A stretch of 17,232 nucleotides of DNA from positions 1-17,232 of the forward strand of contig JANSXJ010000034.1 in assembly GCA_024743015.1 (NCBI GenBank). Reading direction: 5' to 3'. Below, in pieces: positions 1 to 8,173 of the stretch. A program made the translations under genes and the position numbers. The notes under the pieces were generated by a model that did not search any database, was not told the origin of the DNA, and was given only the letters and a program-made list of their open reading frames with translations. Within the stretch, counting starts at the first letter, position 1. Each line of letters begins with the position of its first letter. The stretch comes from Hyphomonas sp. (GTDB lineage Bacteria > Pseudomonadota > Alphaproteobacteria > Caulobacterales > Hyphomonadaceae).

Positions 1-158
1 AGCCGCTTGCCCTGCTCGCCCCAGAACGCTTCAGGATCCGCAATCGAAGCAGCATACATCTCGCGATACCGCTCCGGCGTCAGATTAGCCCGAGACGCAA
101 AATCAGAAGGGACGGGATAAACTGGATTGTCGGTCATATCGAAAACTCCATCGGCCAT
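1..158 (-). CDS. acs: Acetyl-CoA synthetase (acetate--CoA ligase), N-terminal part only
   Basis: Only the first 52 codons are inside the window; the gene continues past position 1. The reverse-strand frame reads MADGVFDMTDNPVYPVPSDF and then SRANLTPERYREMYAASI and ADPEAFWGEQGKR. This is the typical N-terminal cap of AMP-forming acetyl-CoA synthetases, where a 'YPVP' stretch and 'DPEAFW' are well conserved. The family converts acetate, ATP and CoA to acetyl-CoA in the cytoplasm, via acetyl-AMP. The first ATG (156-158) has an AAGGAC-like ribosome site about 8 nt upstream; an in-frame ATG at 135-137 is an alternative start. It lies 17 nt downstream of the porin stop, so the two genes are probably co-transcribed. 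The CrbSR-like genes next door support acs, because this sensor/regulator pair is known to control acs elsewhere. The catalytic domain cannot be examined here. Confidence 0.9.
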   Translation of the reverse strand, partial: MADGVFDMTDNPVYPVPSDFASRANLTPERYREMYAASIADPEAFWGEQGKR

Positions 159-175
159 GGTTTGAGGTCCTTGCT

Positions 176-1471
176 TTAGAACGCGTATTTGGTTGAGAAG
201 GTGAATCTCGTCAGGTCGCCCTCAGCGCCGCTTTCAAGCTCGCGGATGCCGTGCAGCAGCTCAACACCAGTGGTGACTTTCGGCGCGATGTCCCACAGGA
301 TCGCTCCGTATGCAGACTGAACCGATTTCGTCGCGCCACCGCCGAGATAGGATGGGTTATCTACGAAGAGTCCGGAATAGCCGACATTGAAGCGGGCTGT
401 TTCGCCAAATGGATGGCGCCACGCCACCAACCCGCCATAGCTTGAAATCGCTTCGAGATCTCCGTTAGGATCCAGCGCCGTCGCGCGGCTTGCCGCGAGC
501 CCGATATATCGACCCAGCCCTTCACCACCCGTCAGGTTGAAACGGATATCATCCTTATCGCCAACTTTGACGCGACCAGCGACGCTGAGGCCGTAGCCGA
601 AGACTTCTTCTTCTGTCGGGCCAAGATCAGCCCGCAACTGACGCGCAATACCGGCGATCGAGATGTTTCCGAAATCGCCTTTCATATTGTAGCGCGCGAC
701 GACATCCGGAAGCAGGTTTTCATCTCGCGAGCCGATATTGAGGCTGGTCGTATTCGGGTTCTCGATCGCGAACTGCCAATTGCCATGCGTGTAGCGAAGC
801 TGCGCCTGGCGCACGAAGACCATGCCATCAGAGAGGACCAGGAAGCTCGCGCTTTCCGGAATCGCGGATGTGTTCTGGAAGGTCGACCATTCCTGGCCGA
901 CGCGCCAATTTCCATAATCGATATAGGCGCGGCGCAGACGAGGACTGAACGAGCTGGAAACCAGCTCATTGCCCTGCGCGGACCCGAGAAAGTCCAATTC
1001 GAGATACCCGGTAACTGTTTTGTCGCCGACGGGCTTCTGGGCGGTCACCGCAAATCGCGAACCCTGGGCCGTAAGGTCGGTAAAACTCATCTCATCGCCG
1101 CCAATCGGCGTCGCCCCCGGGATGTAGAAATCCCGAGCGATTGAGTTGGAGGTGATCCCACCATCGCTCAGCGTGGTGGCATGTGCGTCGACATCAATGA
1201 ACCCGGCGAGCTTGAAAGTCGTGTCGCCAACCATAAAGCCGGTATTGGTTGCGAAGCTTCGATCTGTGGGCGTTGCCTGCTCCACCTTGTCGAGGCGGAC
1301 GATTGCTTCATCCATGTCCGCGCGCTCTGCCGCCAGTTCGGCTTTGAGCTCAGCCACCATGGCTTCCAGTGCCGCGATGCGTTCTTCGATATCGCCGCCA
1401 TCAGCGGCCGCAATCCCTGAAATCATCAGTGCTGAACTCGCCAGCAAAAAGCCTTTCAATCCAATGCGCAT
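176..1471 (-). CDS. DcaP-type outer-membrane porin (coiled coil plus beta-barrel)
   Basis: 431 residues. Residues 1-23 form a Sec signal peptide (basic start, hydrophobic core, cleavage near AAA/D). Residues about 27-65 are a heptad-rich coiled coil (IEERIAALEAMVAELKAEL). From about 75 a beta-barrel follows, with alternating polar and hydrophobic strands and a C-terminal phenylalanine in FTFSTKYAF, the outer-membrane insertion signature. An N-terminal coiled coil followed by a barrel is the layout of DcaP-like trimeric porins, which pass small organic acids across the outer membrane in Acinetobacter and relatives. The ribosome site GGAGG sits 5 nt before the ATG. The gene precedes acs by 17 nt and is divergent from the response regulator, so it may admit acetate or another carboxylate and share the regulation of acs. 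The substrate is inference; family membership is read from architecture and sequence feel, not a database search. Confidence 0.8.
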   Translation of the reverse strand: MRIGLKGFLLASSALMISGIAAADGGDIEERIAALEAMVAELKAELAAERADMDEAIVRLDKVEQATPTDRSFATNTGFMVGDTTFKLAGFIDVDAHATTLSDGGITSNSIARDFYIPGATPIGGDEMSFTDLTAQGSRFAVTAQKPVGDKTVTGYLELDFLGSAQGNELVSSSFSPRLRRAYIDYGNWRVGQEWSTFQNTSAIPESASFLVLSDGMVFVRQAQLRYTHGNWQFAIENPNTTSLNIGSRDENLLPDVVARYNMKGDFGNISIAGIARQLRADLGPTEEEVFGYGLSVAGRVKVGDKDDIRFNLTGGEGLGRYIGLAASRATALDPNGDLEAISSYGGLVAWRHPFGETARFNVGYSGLFVDNPSYLGGGATKSVQSAYGAILWDIAPKVTTGVELLHGIRELESGAEGDLTRFTFSTKYAF

Positions 1472-1548
1472 ACCTTCCTCCGTTATCTTTTCTGTGAGGT
1501 TGAGTATTTCCGGAACGCGCCTGAGCCGCTATTAGCCATTGGGATTAC

Positions 1549-1558
1549 GACTATGGTC
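1549..1558. promoter_or_regulatory. Short dyad in the porin-acs / crbR divergent promoter region
   Basis: The 184-nt region 1472-1655 separates the porin start from the response regulator start and must hold both promoters. GACTATGGTC (GAC, 4 nt, GTC) lies centrally, flanked by TTAC and TTAG. A dimeric NarL/LuxR-type regulator could bind such a short dyad, but arms this short occur often by chance. No convincing -35/-10 pair was found for either gene. Confidence 0.25.
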
Positions 1559-1655
1559 TTAGGGCATTTATCTGGGGCTTCGGGCTAAGAGACGGGATTG
1601 AGTATGTGTTCGCGATAGACCGGAAACCGGCAAAGACGCGGTACGGGAGGAGAAT

Positions 1656-2303
1656 ATGACTGAGGCACCCAATGTCCTGATCGTGGACGATCATCCCCTG
1701 TTTCGTGACGCGCTGGAGACGGCGCTCGCACAGGCCAGCAGCGACGCCGGCATCGCAACCCATGCAGGTTCTATCAAGGAAGCGCTGGAGCGATTTGTTC
1801 CGGCCTCGACCACGCTTGTTTTGCTCGACTTGAACCTCTCCGATTCCAATGGTTTTGACGGCTTGGCAAAGCTTCAAACATCCGGAGTCACCTGCCCGAT
1901 CGTGGTTGTTTCAGCGACTGAGTCCGGATCCGTCTTCCAACAGGCCAAAACCCTCGGCGCCGCAGGGTATCTCCCCAAAAGCCTGGGCCTTGATGATCTT
2001 GCAGCAGCTCTCGCTACGGTCATTGATGGCGGAACCTGGTTCCCAGAGGTCAAAGGTCCGAGCGAAGCAGAGAGCAACGGCATGGAACGCGTCGCCAGCC
2101 TGACTCCGGCACAAAGACGCGTGATAGACGGTTTGTCAGATGGTCTTCTGAACAAGCAGATCGCCTATGAAATGGGCATCTCCGAAGCGACGGTGAAAGC
2201 CCACATGACAGCCATATTCCGCAAGCTTGGCGCGAATAATCGCACACAGGCGCTTCTGATCTACAAGTCGGCGTTGGGGCTGGATGATCATTCTGCTGCG
2301 TGA
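1656..2303 (+). CDS. crbR: CrbR/ErdR-like response regulator (NarL/LuxR family)
   Basis: 215 residues. The N-terminal receiver domain (1 to about 125) has the acidic pair D11-D12, phospho-acceptor D58 (LVLLDLNL), S86 and K108. The C-terminal LuxR-type helix-turn-helix (about 148-205) runs from LTPAQRRVIDGLSDG through NKQIAYEMGISEATVKAH to RKLGANNRTQAL. A GGAGG ribosome site lies 5 nt before the ATG. It should be a DNA-binding regulator phosphorylated by the hybrid kinase that converges on it and overlaps its last 16 nt. The gene symbol rests mainly on context: an SLC5-linked hybrid kinase, this regulator type and acs together match CrbSR of Vibrio, MxtR-ErdR of Pseudomonas and ActJK of Sinorhizobium. 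Expected targets are acs and, by inference, the porin before it. NarL-family proteins are hard to tell apart by sequence alone. Confidence 0.85.
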   Translation: MTEAPNVLIVDDHPLFRDALETALAQASSDAGIATHAGSIKEALERFVPASTTLVLLDLNLSDSNGFDGLAKLQTSGVTCPIVVVSATESGSVFQQAKTLGAAGYLPKSLGLDDLAAALATVIDGGTWFPEVKGPSEAESNGMERVASLTPAQRRVIDGLSDGLLNKQIAYEMGISEATVKAHMTAIFRKLGANNRTQALLIYKSALGLDDHSAA

Positions 2304-5300
2304 GGCGCATTCGTTTCCGTCCGCGCCATCAGGAATTGGCGAATCTCCATTGGATCTGCAGGTTTCCTTAGGACTTTCACGCCGCGTTTAGCTGCACGAC
2401 TGGAGAGTTCAGGAGTCGCTTCGGCCGTGAGCAAGGAAACCCATAGATCAGGGGCCTTGCGCATGAACTTCGTAACCAAGTCCAGCCCGGTCAGGTCCTG
2501 CTTCAGCTGGTAATCAGCAATGACAACCTGAATGGGTTCGCGCTCAAAGATGCTCAGCGCATCCTCGGCTGTTTGCGCCGTGAACGCTCGGCATCCCCAG
2601 TGTTCGAGCAATGCTCGCATTCCATCCAGGATAAGACGTTCATCATCAATGCACAGAACACGCAGACCACGCAGCGATTGATCCGGATGGGTTTCGATGG
2701 GCGGCTCCGGTCTACGTGCCTGGGTCACCGGCGCTCCAGCACGCGGCAGGCGAACCGCGAAAACCGACCCACGTCCGACTTTTGAACGGACTTCGATTTT
2801 CGTCTTCATCAGAGCGGCCATGCGACTCGCGACGGCCAGCCCTAGCCCGGCGCCCCTGATCCCCATATTGTCTTGCTCCGTCAGCCTCTCAAACTCTTCG
2901 AACAGTTTGGCTTTCTGGTTCTCTGGAATTCCTGGCCCCGTATCCCACACTTCAATACGAACATGGTCCGAACCGTCCCGACGCGCGCCGATCAGGAGGC
3001 CCCCTTTTTGAGAGTAGCGACGGGCGTTTGAAATGAAGTTTCGGAGAATGCTCTGCAAAAAATCCGGGTCAGCAGACACCCGAAGACTGGTCGGCGCAAC
3101 ACGCACCTCCAATCCGACGGTTTGAGCCATTGGGCGGGCTTCATCCGCGAGGTCTTCAAACAGTGGCCCAAGTGGAATGGCCTTGGGTTGCGGTTCGACA
3201 TTGGAATGATCAAGGCGGGAAATGTCGAGCAGGCCTTTCAGGAGCTCATCCGCGGATCGCACTGCTCTGTCGGCTTTCGCGAGCAATTCCTGATTGGCGT
3301 GTTTCTCGCCTGGGTCGACCGCTCCGAGGAACAGACGCGCCGCGTTCAATGGTTGTAAGAGATCGTGACTCGCTGCTGCGAGGAATCGCGTCTTCGAAGC
3401 GTTGGCGCCTTCTGCTTCCGAACGCGCGACATCAAGATCCTGCGCCATATCCTGCAGATCTCGCGTACGATCATGCACGCGCTGCTCGAGGGTTTCGTTC
3501 GCTTCGATCAGGGCCTGTTCGCGACGTTTGTCCTCGGTGATATCCGTGAAGGTTGTCACGTAGCCGCCGCCGGGCATCGGGCTGCCAACGATGCGTAAAT
3601 GGCGGCCATCCGGATTTTGCCGCTCATAGACATGAGGGCGACCTGCCCGGATATGGGCGATCCTGCGATCTGCTTCCTTCTCCGGGTCGCCATCGATCCA
3701 GCCGGTTGCAATATTGTGCTGGATCAGGTTGGAAATGGGCTCTCCGAGCTTCACCAGGCTTTCGGGATAAGCGAACATCTCCACATAGGCGCTGTTCCAT
3801 GCCACCAGATTCTGTTCGTGATCCACAACGCTGATCCCTTGCTCGATGTTTTCGAGCATGGATTGCAGCATGTGACGGTCGAAGCGTTCGGCTTGCGTAT
3901 GTTGATCCAGGATTGAGAGCACATCGCCCAGCGCCACGTCGGCACCGGCAATGGCCGACGACATCACGACGCGGGCAGACGCCCCGCCAAGCGCACTGGC
4001 CAAAAGACGCTCCGTACGCTGCACCAGGCGCCAATCCGCCGGCTCGGTTCCCCGCGTGTCGATATCGAGTTCCGCGGCGACCTGGTCAAAGGCATACGAA
4101 ACGGCGTCTGCTCCCAAAAACCGAGACGCCAACGCTCTGAGGCCATCTGGGGTCACCTGATGCTGGATGGACTGAGCCGGAGCGCGCAAACCGCTTGCGC
4201 TGGCATTCTCGCCAACAAAGGCGGCCGCTTGAATTCGATCCCGCAAGCGTTCCGGGGCGCGAATGGAACCGATCATGAAAGCTATCGAATTCAGTCCCAT
4301 GCTCCAGACGACACCGTGAACGAGACTGTCGCCAAAATCCAACCCGAGCAGCGCATGGGGATCCAGCCAGATGGGAAGTACGCTCAGCATCTCGGCGTGA
4401 CCGATAATCGCCGGGAGGAACAAGGTATAAGCCCAGACCATGAGCCCTAAAGACAAACCCCAAACCGCACCCGTCTGTTTAGCGCCCCGCCAGTAAACCG
4501 CCCCGAGAAGTGCCGGCGCGAACTGGGCTGCCGCGGCGAATGACAGGAGGCCGATCTGCGCCAATGCCTCGCTGCTCTCCCCAATTCGAAAGTATCCATA
4601 AGCGAGGAAAATAATCCCGGCGATCACGAACCGCCGGATCGACAGGATGCGGGCCCCCGCGTCGCCGCTAATATTGGACAATCGCCCCGACCGCAGAAAG
4701 GCCGGAACAATCAGTTCATTTGTCACCATGTTAGAAAGCGCGATCGTCGCGACAATGACCATGCCGGTTGCGGCGGAAAACCCGCCAAGAAATACCAGCA
4801 TCGCAAGCCAGCCATTGTCCTGCGCGAGCGGTAATTCGAGTACGTAAAGATCGGCCGGTATGCCACCCGGCAATCCGCCCGAGCCCGCCAAGGTAATTGG
4901 GATCACGACGAGGCTCGTAACCAGCAGATAGATTGGGAACAACCATCTGGCGAGCGCCAGGTCGCGGTCGTCGCGGCGCTCAATGAATCCGACATGGAAC
5001 TGGCGTGGCAGACAAATGATGGCGGCCATCGATAATAGCGTGATGGTGACAAACCGTGCAGAGATATCGGCGGGGAAGACCTCTTCGACCCGCGGTACGT
5101 TTTCGATTGCGCCGGAACCAATGAGGTTGATCGACAGAATCGCGACCGCGATGAGTGCCAAAATCTTGACGATGGCCTCAAAGGCCAGAACCCTCATTAA
5201 TCCTGCATTGTGGCGCGTCAGGTCGGAATGCCGCGCTCCGAAAAGAATAGCGAACAGGGCGAGCCCTATGGCTGTAATCAGAACCGATTCCGTACCGCTT

Positions 5301-5761
5301 TGAGGTTGGATGTCCCCAACCGGACGCAACAGCGCCTGAACGCTCATCCCGACCGATTTCAGCTGCAAAGCAATGTATGGCAGGCTTCCGACCACGGCAC
5401 CGACGGCGACAATCGCCCCGATGGAACGACTCTTCCCGTAGCGCGATGCGAGAAAGTCCGAGAGCGAGGTAACGCCCTCTCTTTCAACCACTTGGCCAAT
5501 CCGCTTCAGAAGTCCTGGCAACAGTAAAAAGACCAGAGCGGGCCCGAGGTAGATCGGGAGATAATCCCAACCGCTCGAGGCCGCAGTGCCCACTGCGCCA
5601 AAAAACGTCCAGGACGTGCAGTAAACGGCGATAGCAAGCGCGTAGACAATCGGGCTTTGCTTGAATCCTGGCTGGCTTGCCGTTTTATCGCGTTGCCAGG
5701 CAATCCCGAACAGGACGGCCATATAGAGCACTACACTCACAATTATGAGCCAAGTCGGCAT
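2288..5761 (-). CDS. crbS: CrbS-like SLC5-transporter / PAS / hybrid sensor histidine kinase
   Basis: 1157 residues from the chosen start. Residues about 1-500 are a multi-helix sodium:solute symporter (SLC5) module. Residues about 505-620 are a soluble linker where related kinases may carry a STAC domain (not verified). A PAS domain (about 628-743) is followed by a coiled coil (about 745-785) and the kinase core: phospho-acceptor His799 in SHDLLQPLNAAR, N-box Asn912, G1 box DTGPGIP from Asp940, and G2 box GAGLGLAV. A C-terminal receiver has DD at 1039-1040, acceptor Asp1083 and Lys1133. The family senses a carbon source, acetate-related in CrbS, possibly through the transporter, and passes phosphate to its LuxR-type partner. 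The first ATG (5765-5767) directly abuts the Shine-Dalgarno, whereas the ATG at 5759-5761 has ideal spacing, so I start there. The 3' end overlaps the regulator gene by 16 nt, tail to tail. Confidence 0.9.
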   Translation of the reverse strand: MPTWLIIVSVVLYMAVLFGIAWQRDKTASQPGFKQSPIVYALAIAVYCTSWTFFGAVGTAASSGWDYLPIYLGPALVFLLLPGLLKRIGQVVEREGVTSLSDFLASRYGKSRSIGAIVAVGAVVGSLPYIALQLKSVGMSVQALLRPVGDIQPQSGTESVLITAIGLALFAILFGARHSDLTRHNAGLMRVLAFEAIVKILALIAVAILSINLIGSGAIENVPRVEEVFPADISARFVTITLLSMAAIICLPRQFHVGFIERRDDRDLALARWLFPIYLLVTSLVVIPITLAGSGGLPGGIPADLYVLELPLAQDNGWLAMLVFLGGFSAATGMVIVATIALSNMVTNELIVPAFLRSGRLSNISGDAGARILSIRRFVIAGIIFLAYGYFRIGESSEALAQIGLLSFAAAAQFAPALLGAVYWRGAKQTGAVWGLSLGLMVWAYTLFLPAIIGHAEMLSVLPIWLDPHALLGLDFGDSLVHGVVWSMGLNSIAFMIGSIRAPERLRDRIQAAAFVGENASASGLRAPAQSIQHQVTPDGLRALASRFLGADAVSYAFDQVAAELDIDTRGTEPADWRLVQRTERLLASALGGASARVVMSSAIAGADVALGDVLSILDQHTQAERFDRHMLQSMLENIEQGISVVDHEQNLVAWNSAYVEMFAYPESLVKLGEPISNLIQHNIATGWIDGDPEKEADRRIAHIRAGRPHVYERQNPDGRHLRIVGSPMPGGGYVTTFTDITEDKRREQALIEANETLEQRVHDRTRDLQDMAQDLDVARSEAEGANASKTRFLAAASHDLLQPLNAARLFLGAVDPGEKHANQELLAKADRAVRSADELLKGLLDISRLDHSNVEPQPKAIPLGPLFEDLADEARPMAQTVGLEVRVAPTSLRVSADPDFLQSILRNFISNARRYSQKGGLLIGARRDGSDHVRIEVWDTGPGIPENQKAKLFEEFERLTEQDNMGIRGAGLGLAVASRMAALMKTKIEVRSKVGRGSVFAVRLPRAGAPVTQARRPEPPIETHPDQSLRGLRVLCIDDERLILDGMRALLEHWGCRAFTAQTAEDALSIFEREPIQVVIADYQLKQDLTGLDLVTKFMRKAPDLWVSLLTAEATPELSSRAAKRGVKVLRKPADPMEIRQFLMARTETNAPHAAE

Positions 5762-5767
5762 AGACAT

Positions 5768-5772
5768 CTCCT
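5768..5772 (-). promoter_or_regulatory. Ribosome binding site that decides the crbS start
   Basis: On the minus strand AGGAG is followed by ATGTCTATG. The first ATG has zero spacing from AGGAG, the second has 6 nt. The second ATG (5761-5759) is therefore the likelier start, and the protein begins MPTWLIIV. Confidence 0.65.
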
Positions 5773-6021
5773 GACGGTATCATGCCAATCGTCGAATCCG
5801 AAGCCTATTGCGGCTTTGGTCGTACGTTATCTCAGCTATGGTTTGAATGGACTGATATACTGCCGCGGAGCGAGAGACGGGTACGAAACAGACAACTAAC
5901 AGCCAAAAACCGCTCCGACCGCATAAGGGCTTGCCATATTTCACGAAATGCTCGGCGCGTTCGGTTCGAACTTGGCTGCACCAATCACGCACGCGCGCCA
6001 AGCCGGTAGATCATTAAGGCC

Positions 6022-6054
6022 GAATAAGAACCAGTTTTCGGGCCGCGCTTATTC
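6022..6054. repeat. Inverted repeat GAATAAG / CTTATTC in the helicase leader
   Basis: Perfect 7-nt arms at 6022-6028 and 6048-6054, separated by 19 nt. It could be an operator with widely spaced half-sites or the base of an mRNA hairpin. Its function is not shown by the sequence. Confidence 0.4.
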
Positions 6055-6063
6055 CCGCTTAGC

Positions 6064-6083
6064 CTGCATATAGTGTTATGCAG
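6064..6083. repeat. Inverted repeat CTGCATA / TATGCAG in the helicase leader
   Basis: Perfect 7-nt arms at 6064-6070 and 6077-6083 around a 6-nt centre (TAGTGT). The left arm runs into the TATAGT hexamer, so a bound protein would cover a possible -10 box. It lies about 90 nt before the helicase start chosen here and 24 nt before the earlier ATG at 6107. Operator and mRNA hairpin are both possible. Confidence 0.45.
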
Positions 6084-6175
6084 AGATAAAGTTTCCGAGT
6101 AACTGCATGCGGGTTGAACCTCGCCGTCCAGCCTGGACCATGCGGGATGCTTCAACAGCATTTGAAAGTCCGAAA

Positions 6176-8017
6176 ATGAAAACCGAGTTTGAGATCGCTG
6201 CGCCACTCGTCCAGGCGCTTGCAGACAAAGGGTTTGATGCCTTGACCCCTGTCCAGGAGGCCGTCCTGAACCCTGATCTGTTCGGTCGCGACTTGTTGGT
6301 CTCTGCACAGACTGGATCTGGCAAGACCGTGGCATTCGGACTCGCGATGGCGAGTTCGATCCTGCAGAGCTCATCGCAATTGCCAAAGGCTGATATTCCG
6401 ACGGCTTTAATCGTCGCCCCGACCCGGGAGCTTGCCTTGCAGGTCACAAAGGAATTGCAGTGGCTGTTTGCGCCTGCAGGTGGTCGCGTCGTGTCCTGTA
6501 TTGGCGGTGTCGATATCCGCGATGAGAGGCGTGCACTTTCCACCGGTGCTCACATCGTTGTCGGCACACCGGGTCGCCTGGTAGATCATATTCGCCGTGG
6601 GTCATTGGACCTTGGTGACATCCAGGTCGTCGTTTTGGACGAGGCCGATGAGATGATGGACATGGGGTTTCGAGAGGAACTTGAATACATTCTGGACGCT
6701 GCTCCGAACGAACGGCGCACGCTGATGTTTTCTGCCACGGTTTCTAAACCCATAGCCCGGTTGGCAGAGTCTTACCAAAACGATGCTGTACGCGTGAACA
6801 CCACCTCCGCCCAGTCGGCGCATGGAGATATTACGTATCAAGCGATGACAGTGGTTCCCGCCGATGTCGAAAAGGCAGTGATCAATACGCTCCTGTTCCA
6901 CGATGCACCGAATGCGATTGTGTTCTGCTCTCGTCGAGATGCGGTCAATAAACTCACAGCTCGTCTGACCAATCGAGGGTTTTCCGTGGTCGCCCTGTCC
7001 GGAGAGTTCAGCCAGAAAGAGCGCAGCAATTCCGTACTGGCAATGCGCGACGGCCGCGCCAGGGTTTGTGTTGCGACCGATGTTGCGGCGCGCGGACTTG
7101 ATCTGCCGGGATTGGATTTGGTCATCCATGCCGACTTGCCCCGCAACAAGGAAGGCCTCCTTCACCGCTCAGGCCGAACCGGGCGCGCGGGCCGACATGG
7201 GGTCTGCGCCCTGATCGTACCGGTACGTGCGCGTCGCCGAACGGAACGCCTCCTGAGCGATGCCAATGTCGAAGCAGAATGGCGCTTGCCACCATCCGCG
7301 ACCGAGATCGAGGAGGCTTTGAATGCCAAACTGCTGGTCAGCGACGTCCTGCAAACTCCGCCAGACACAACGGAAGCAGGCCTCGCAAGCACACTGCTGG
7401 AGAAATACAGCGCCGAGCATCTGGCAGCAGCCATTGTTCGGTTGACCCGTTCAACTGATTCCGCACCCGAGATGCTGCAAGATCCGGGTGCACAACAACC
7501 CAGTCGATCCCGCAAAGACCGATACGATCCTGATCGAGAATTTCCGCGCGAGGAGAGACGCGAACATGGCGGTCGCCGCGGCTCAGACTTCCCCGATGGC
7601 CAGTGGGTCAAACTCGGCGTGGGGCGCAAGAAAAAAGCGGATCCGAAATGGCTGATTCCGATGCTGTGCAAGTCCGGTGGGTTTTCGCGCAACAGTATCG
7701 GCGCCATTCGCATTGATCCCGATGCAACACATGTCGAGCTGAAACCCGAAGCTGCTAAGAGTTTGATCGACGCTGCAGGCGAACGTCAGATCATTGATAA
7801 AAGCATTTGGGTGGGCCGATCGGAAGAACCCAGCGCCGCTGTGCCGAGACCAAAGCGAAACAAAGACTTCTCCAGCAAGCGCCCGAAAAAAGTCAGGCGC
7901 CCCGCCTCAGGCAAAGGCGATGGAGGCTCGTTCAAGAAAAAACGCTCAGGCCCCAAGAAGCCGCGTGGCCCGAACGGCGAGAAGAAGCGCAGCAAAAACC
8001 CGCCAAAACGCTCGTAG
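6176..8017 (+). CDS. DEAD-box RNA helicase with DbpA-type RNA-binding domain
   Basis: 613 residues from the ATG at 6176. All core motifs are present: Q motif (FDALTPVQ, about 20-27), motif I AQTGSGKT (44-51), PTRELA, GTPGR, motif II DEAD (155-158), SAT (186-188), VATDVAARGLDL, and motif VI HRSGRTGRAG (from 330). After a variable linker, residues about 476-549 (GQWVKLGVGRKK to IDKSIWVG) match the DbpA C-terminal RNA-binding fold. The last 60 residues are extremely Lys/Arg/Pro/Gly-rich. Such proteins are ATP-dependent RNA chaperones in ribosome assembly or mRNA decay and are often cold-induced; whether this one targets 23S rRNA like DbpA or acts like CsdA/DeaD cannot be told. The frame is open back to an ATG at 6107, but those 23 extra residues do not resemble the family, whose members begin shortly before the Q motif. 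No candidate start has a strong ribosome site; 6176 has GAAAG 7 nt upstream. Confidence 0.92.
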   Translation: MKTEFEIAAPLVQALADKGFDALTPVQEAVLNPDLFGRDLLVSAQTGSGKTVAFGLAMASSILQSSSQLPKADIPTALIVAPTRELALQVTKELQWLFAPAGGRVVSCIGGVDIRDERRALSTGAHIVVGTPGRLVDHIRRGSLDLGDIQVVVLDEADEMMDMGFREELEYILDAAPNERRTLMFSATVSKPIARLAESYQNDAVRVNTTSAQSAHGDITYQAMTVVPADVEKAVINTLLFHDAPNAIVFCSRRDAVNKLTARLTNRGFSVVALSGEFSQKERSNSVLAMRDGRARVCVATDVAARGLDLPGLDLVIHADLPRNKEGLLHRSGRTGRAGRHGVCALIVPVRARRRTERLLSDANVEAEWRLPPSATEIEEALNAKLLVSDVLQTPPDTTEAGLASTLLEKYSAEHLAAAIVRLTRSTDSAPEMLQDPGAQQPSRSRKDRYDPDREFPREERREHGGRRGSDFPDGQWVKLGVGRKKKADPKWLIPMLCKSGGFSRNSIGAIRIDPDATHVELKPEAAKSLIDAAGERQIIDKSIWVGRSEEPSAAVPRPKRNKDFSSKRPKKVRRPASGKGDGGSFKKKRSGPKKPRGPNGEKKRSKNPPKRS

Positions 8018-8147
8018 GTCCGTCGCTACTGCGCGAGACTCTCTCGGCTGAACAGCTGGGCGAAACGACTTCGTTGGCCTTGGCTACCGGTGTGCGCCGC
8101 GGCTCTCAACTCAGTTTCAGGGTTACAAACACGAACGTCCACCATAT

Positions 8148-8160
8148 GGTTTCCGAAACC
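8148..8160. promoter_or_regulatory. Perfect palindrome GGTTTC-c-GAAACC just before the protease ribosome site
   Basis: Six-base arms around one central base, ending 2 nt before the Shine-Dalgarno of the protease gene. The one-base centre makes an RNA hairpin unlikely, so a DNA operator for a dimeric repressor is the better reading. No regulator family is recognised. Confidence 0.35.
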
Positions 8161-8162
8161 TT

Positions 8163-8168
8163 GGAGGG
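8163..8168 (+). promoter_or_regulatory. Ribosome binding site deciding the protease start
   Basis: GGAGGG ends 5 nt before the ATG at 8174. The longer open frame from 8090 has no such site and would place 28 non-signal residues before the export signal. Confidence 0.75.
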
Positions 8169-8173
8169 ATGGA

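Larger units (their letters stand above)
5773..6175. other. Long non-coding divergent region between crbS and the helicase gene
   Basis: About 400 bases without a convincing gene. Open frames here have no recognisable protein character or good ribosome site. The region must contain the crbS promoter (minus strand) and the helicase promoter and leader (plus strand). The notable contents are two inverted repeats in the part nearest the helicase, listed separately. A TATAGT hexamer at 6069-6074 resembles a -10 box but has no matching -35. Confidence 0.5.

Noticed and set aside
785..1535. Open frames on the plus strand inside the porin gene
   Set aside because: They lie opposite an intact porin with signal peptide and C-terminal Phe; the composition looks like a shadow frame.
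1511..1535. GGAAC element resembling an EcfG stress promoter -35
   Set aside because: No GTT at the required 16-17 nt distance.
5782..6009. 75-residue open frame in the crbS/helicase intergenic region
   Set aside because: No ribosome site and no recognisable domain or signal; it also covers the expected promoter region.
6107..6175. Earlier helicase start adding 23 residues
   Set aside because: No ribosome site at 6107 and the added residues do not resemble DEAD-box N-termini; kept only as an alternative.
6602..7713. Long open frames on the minus strand under the helicase gene
   Set aside because: They are antisense to conserved helicase motifs and have arginine/serine-rich shadow composition.
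8090..8173. Earlier protease start adding 28 residues
   Set aside because: It would bury the export signal, and the GGAGGG site clearly serves the ATG at 8174.
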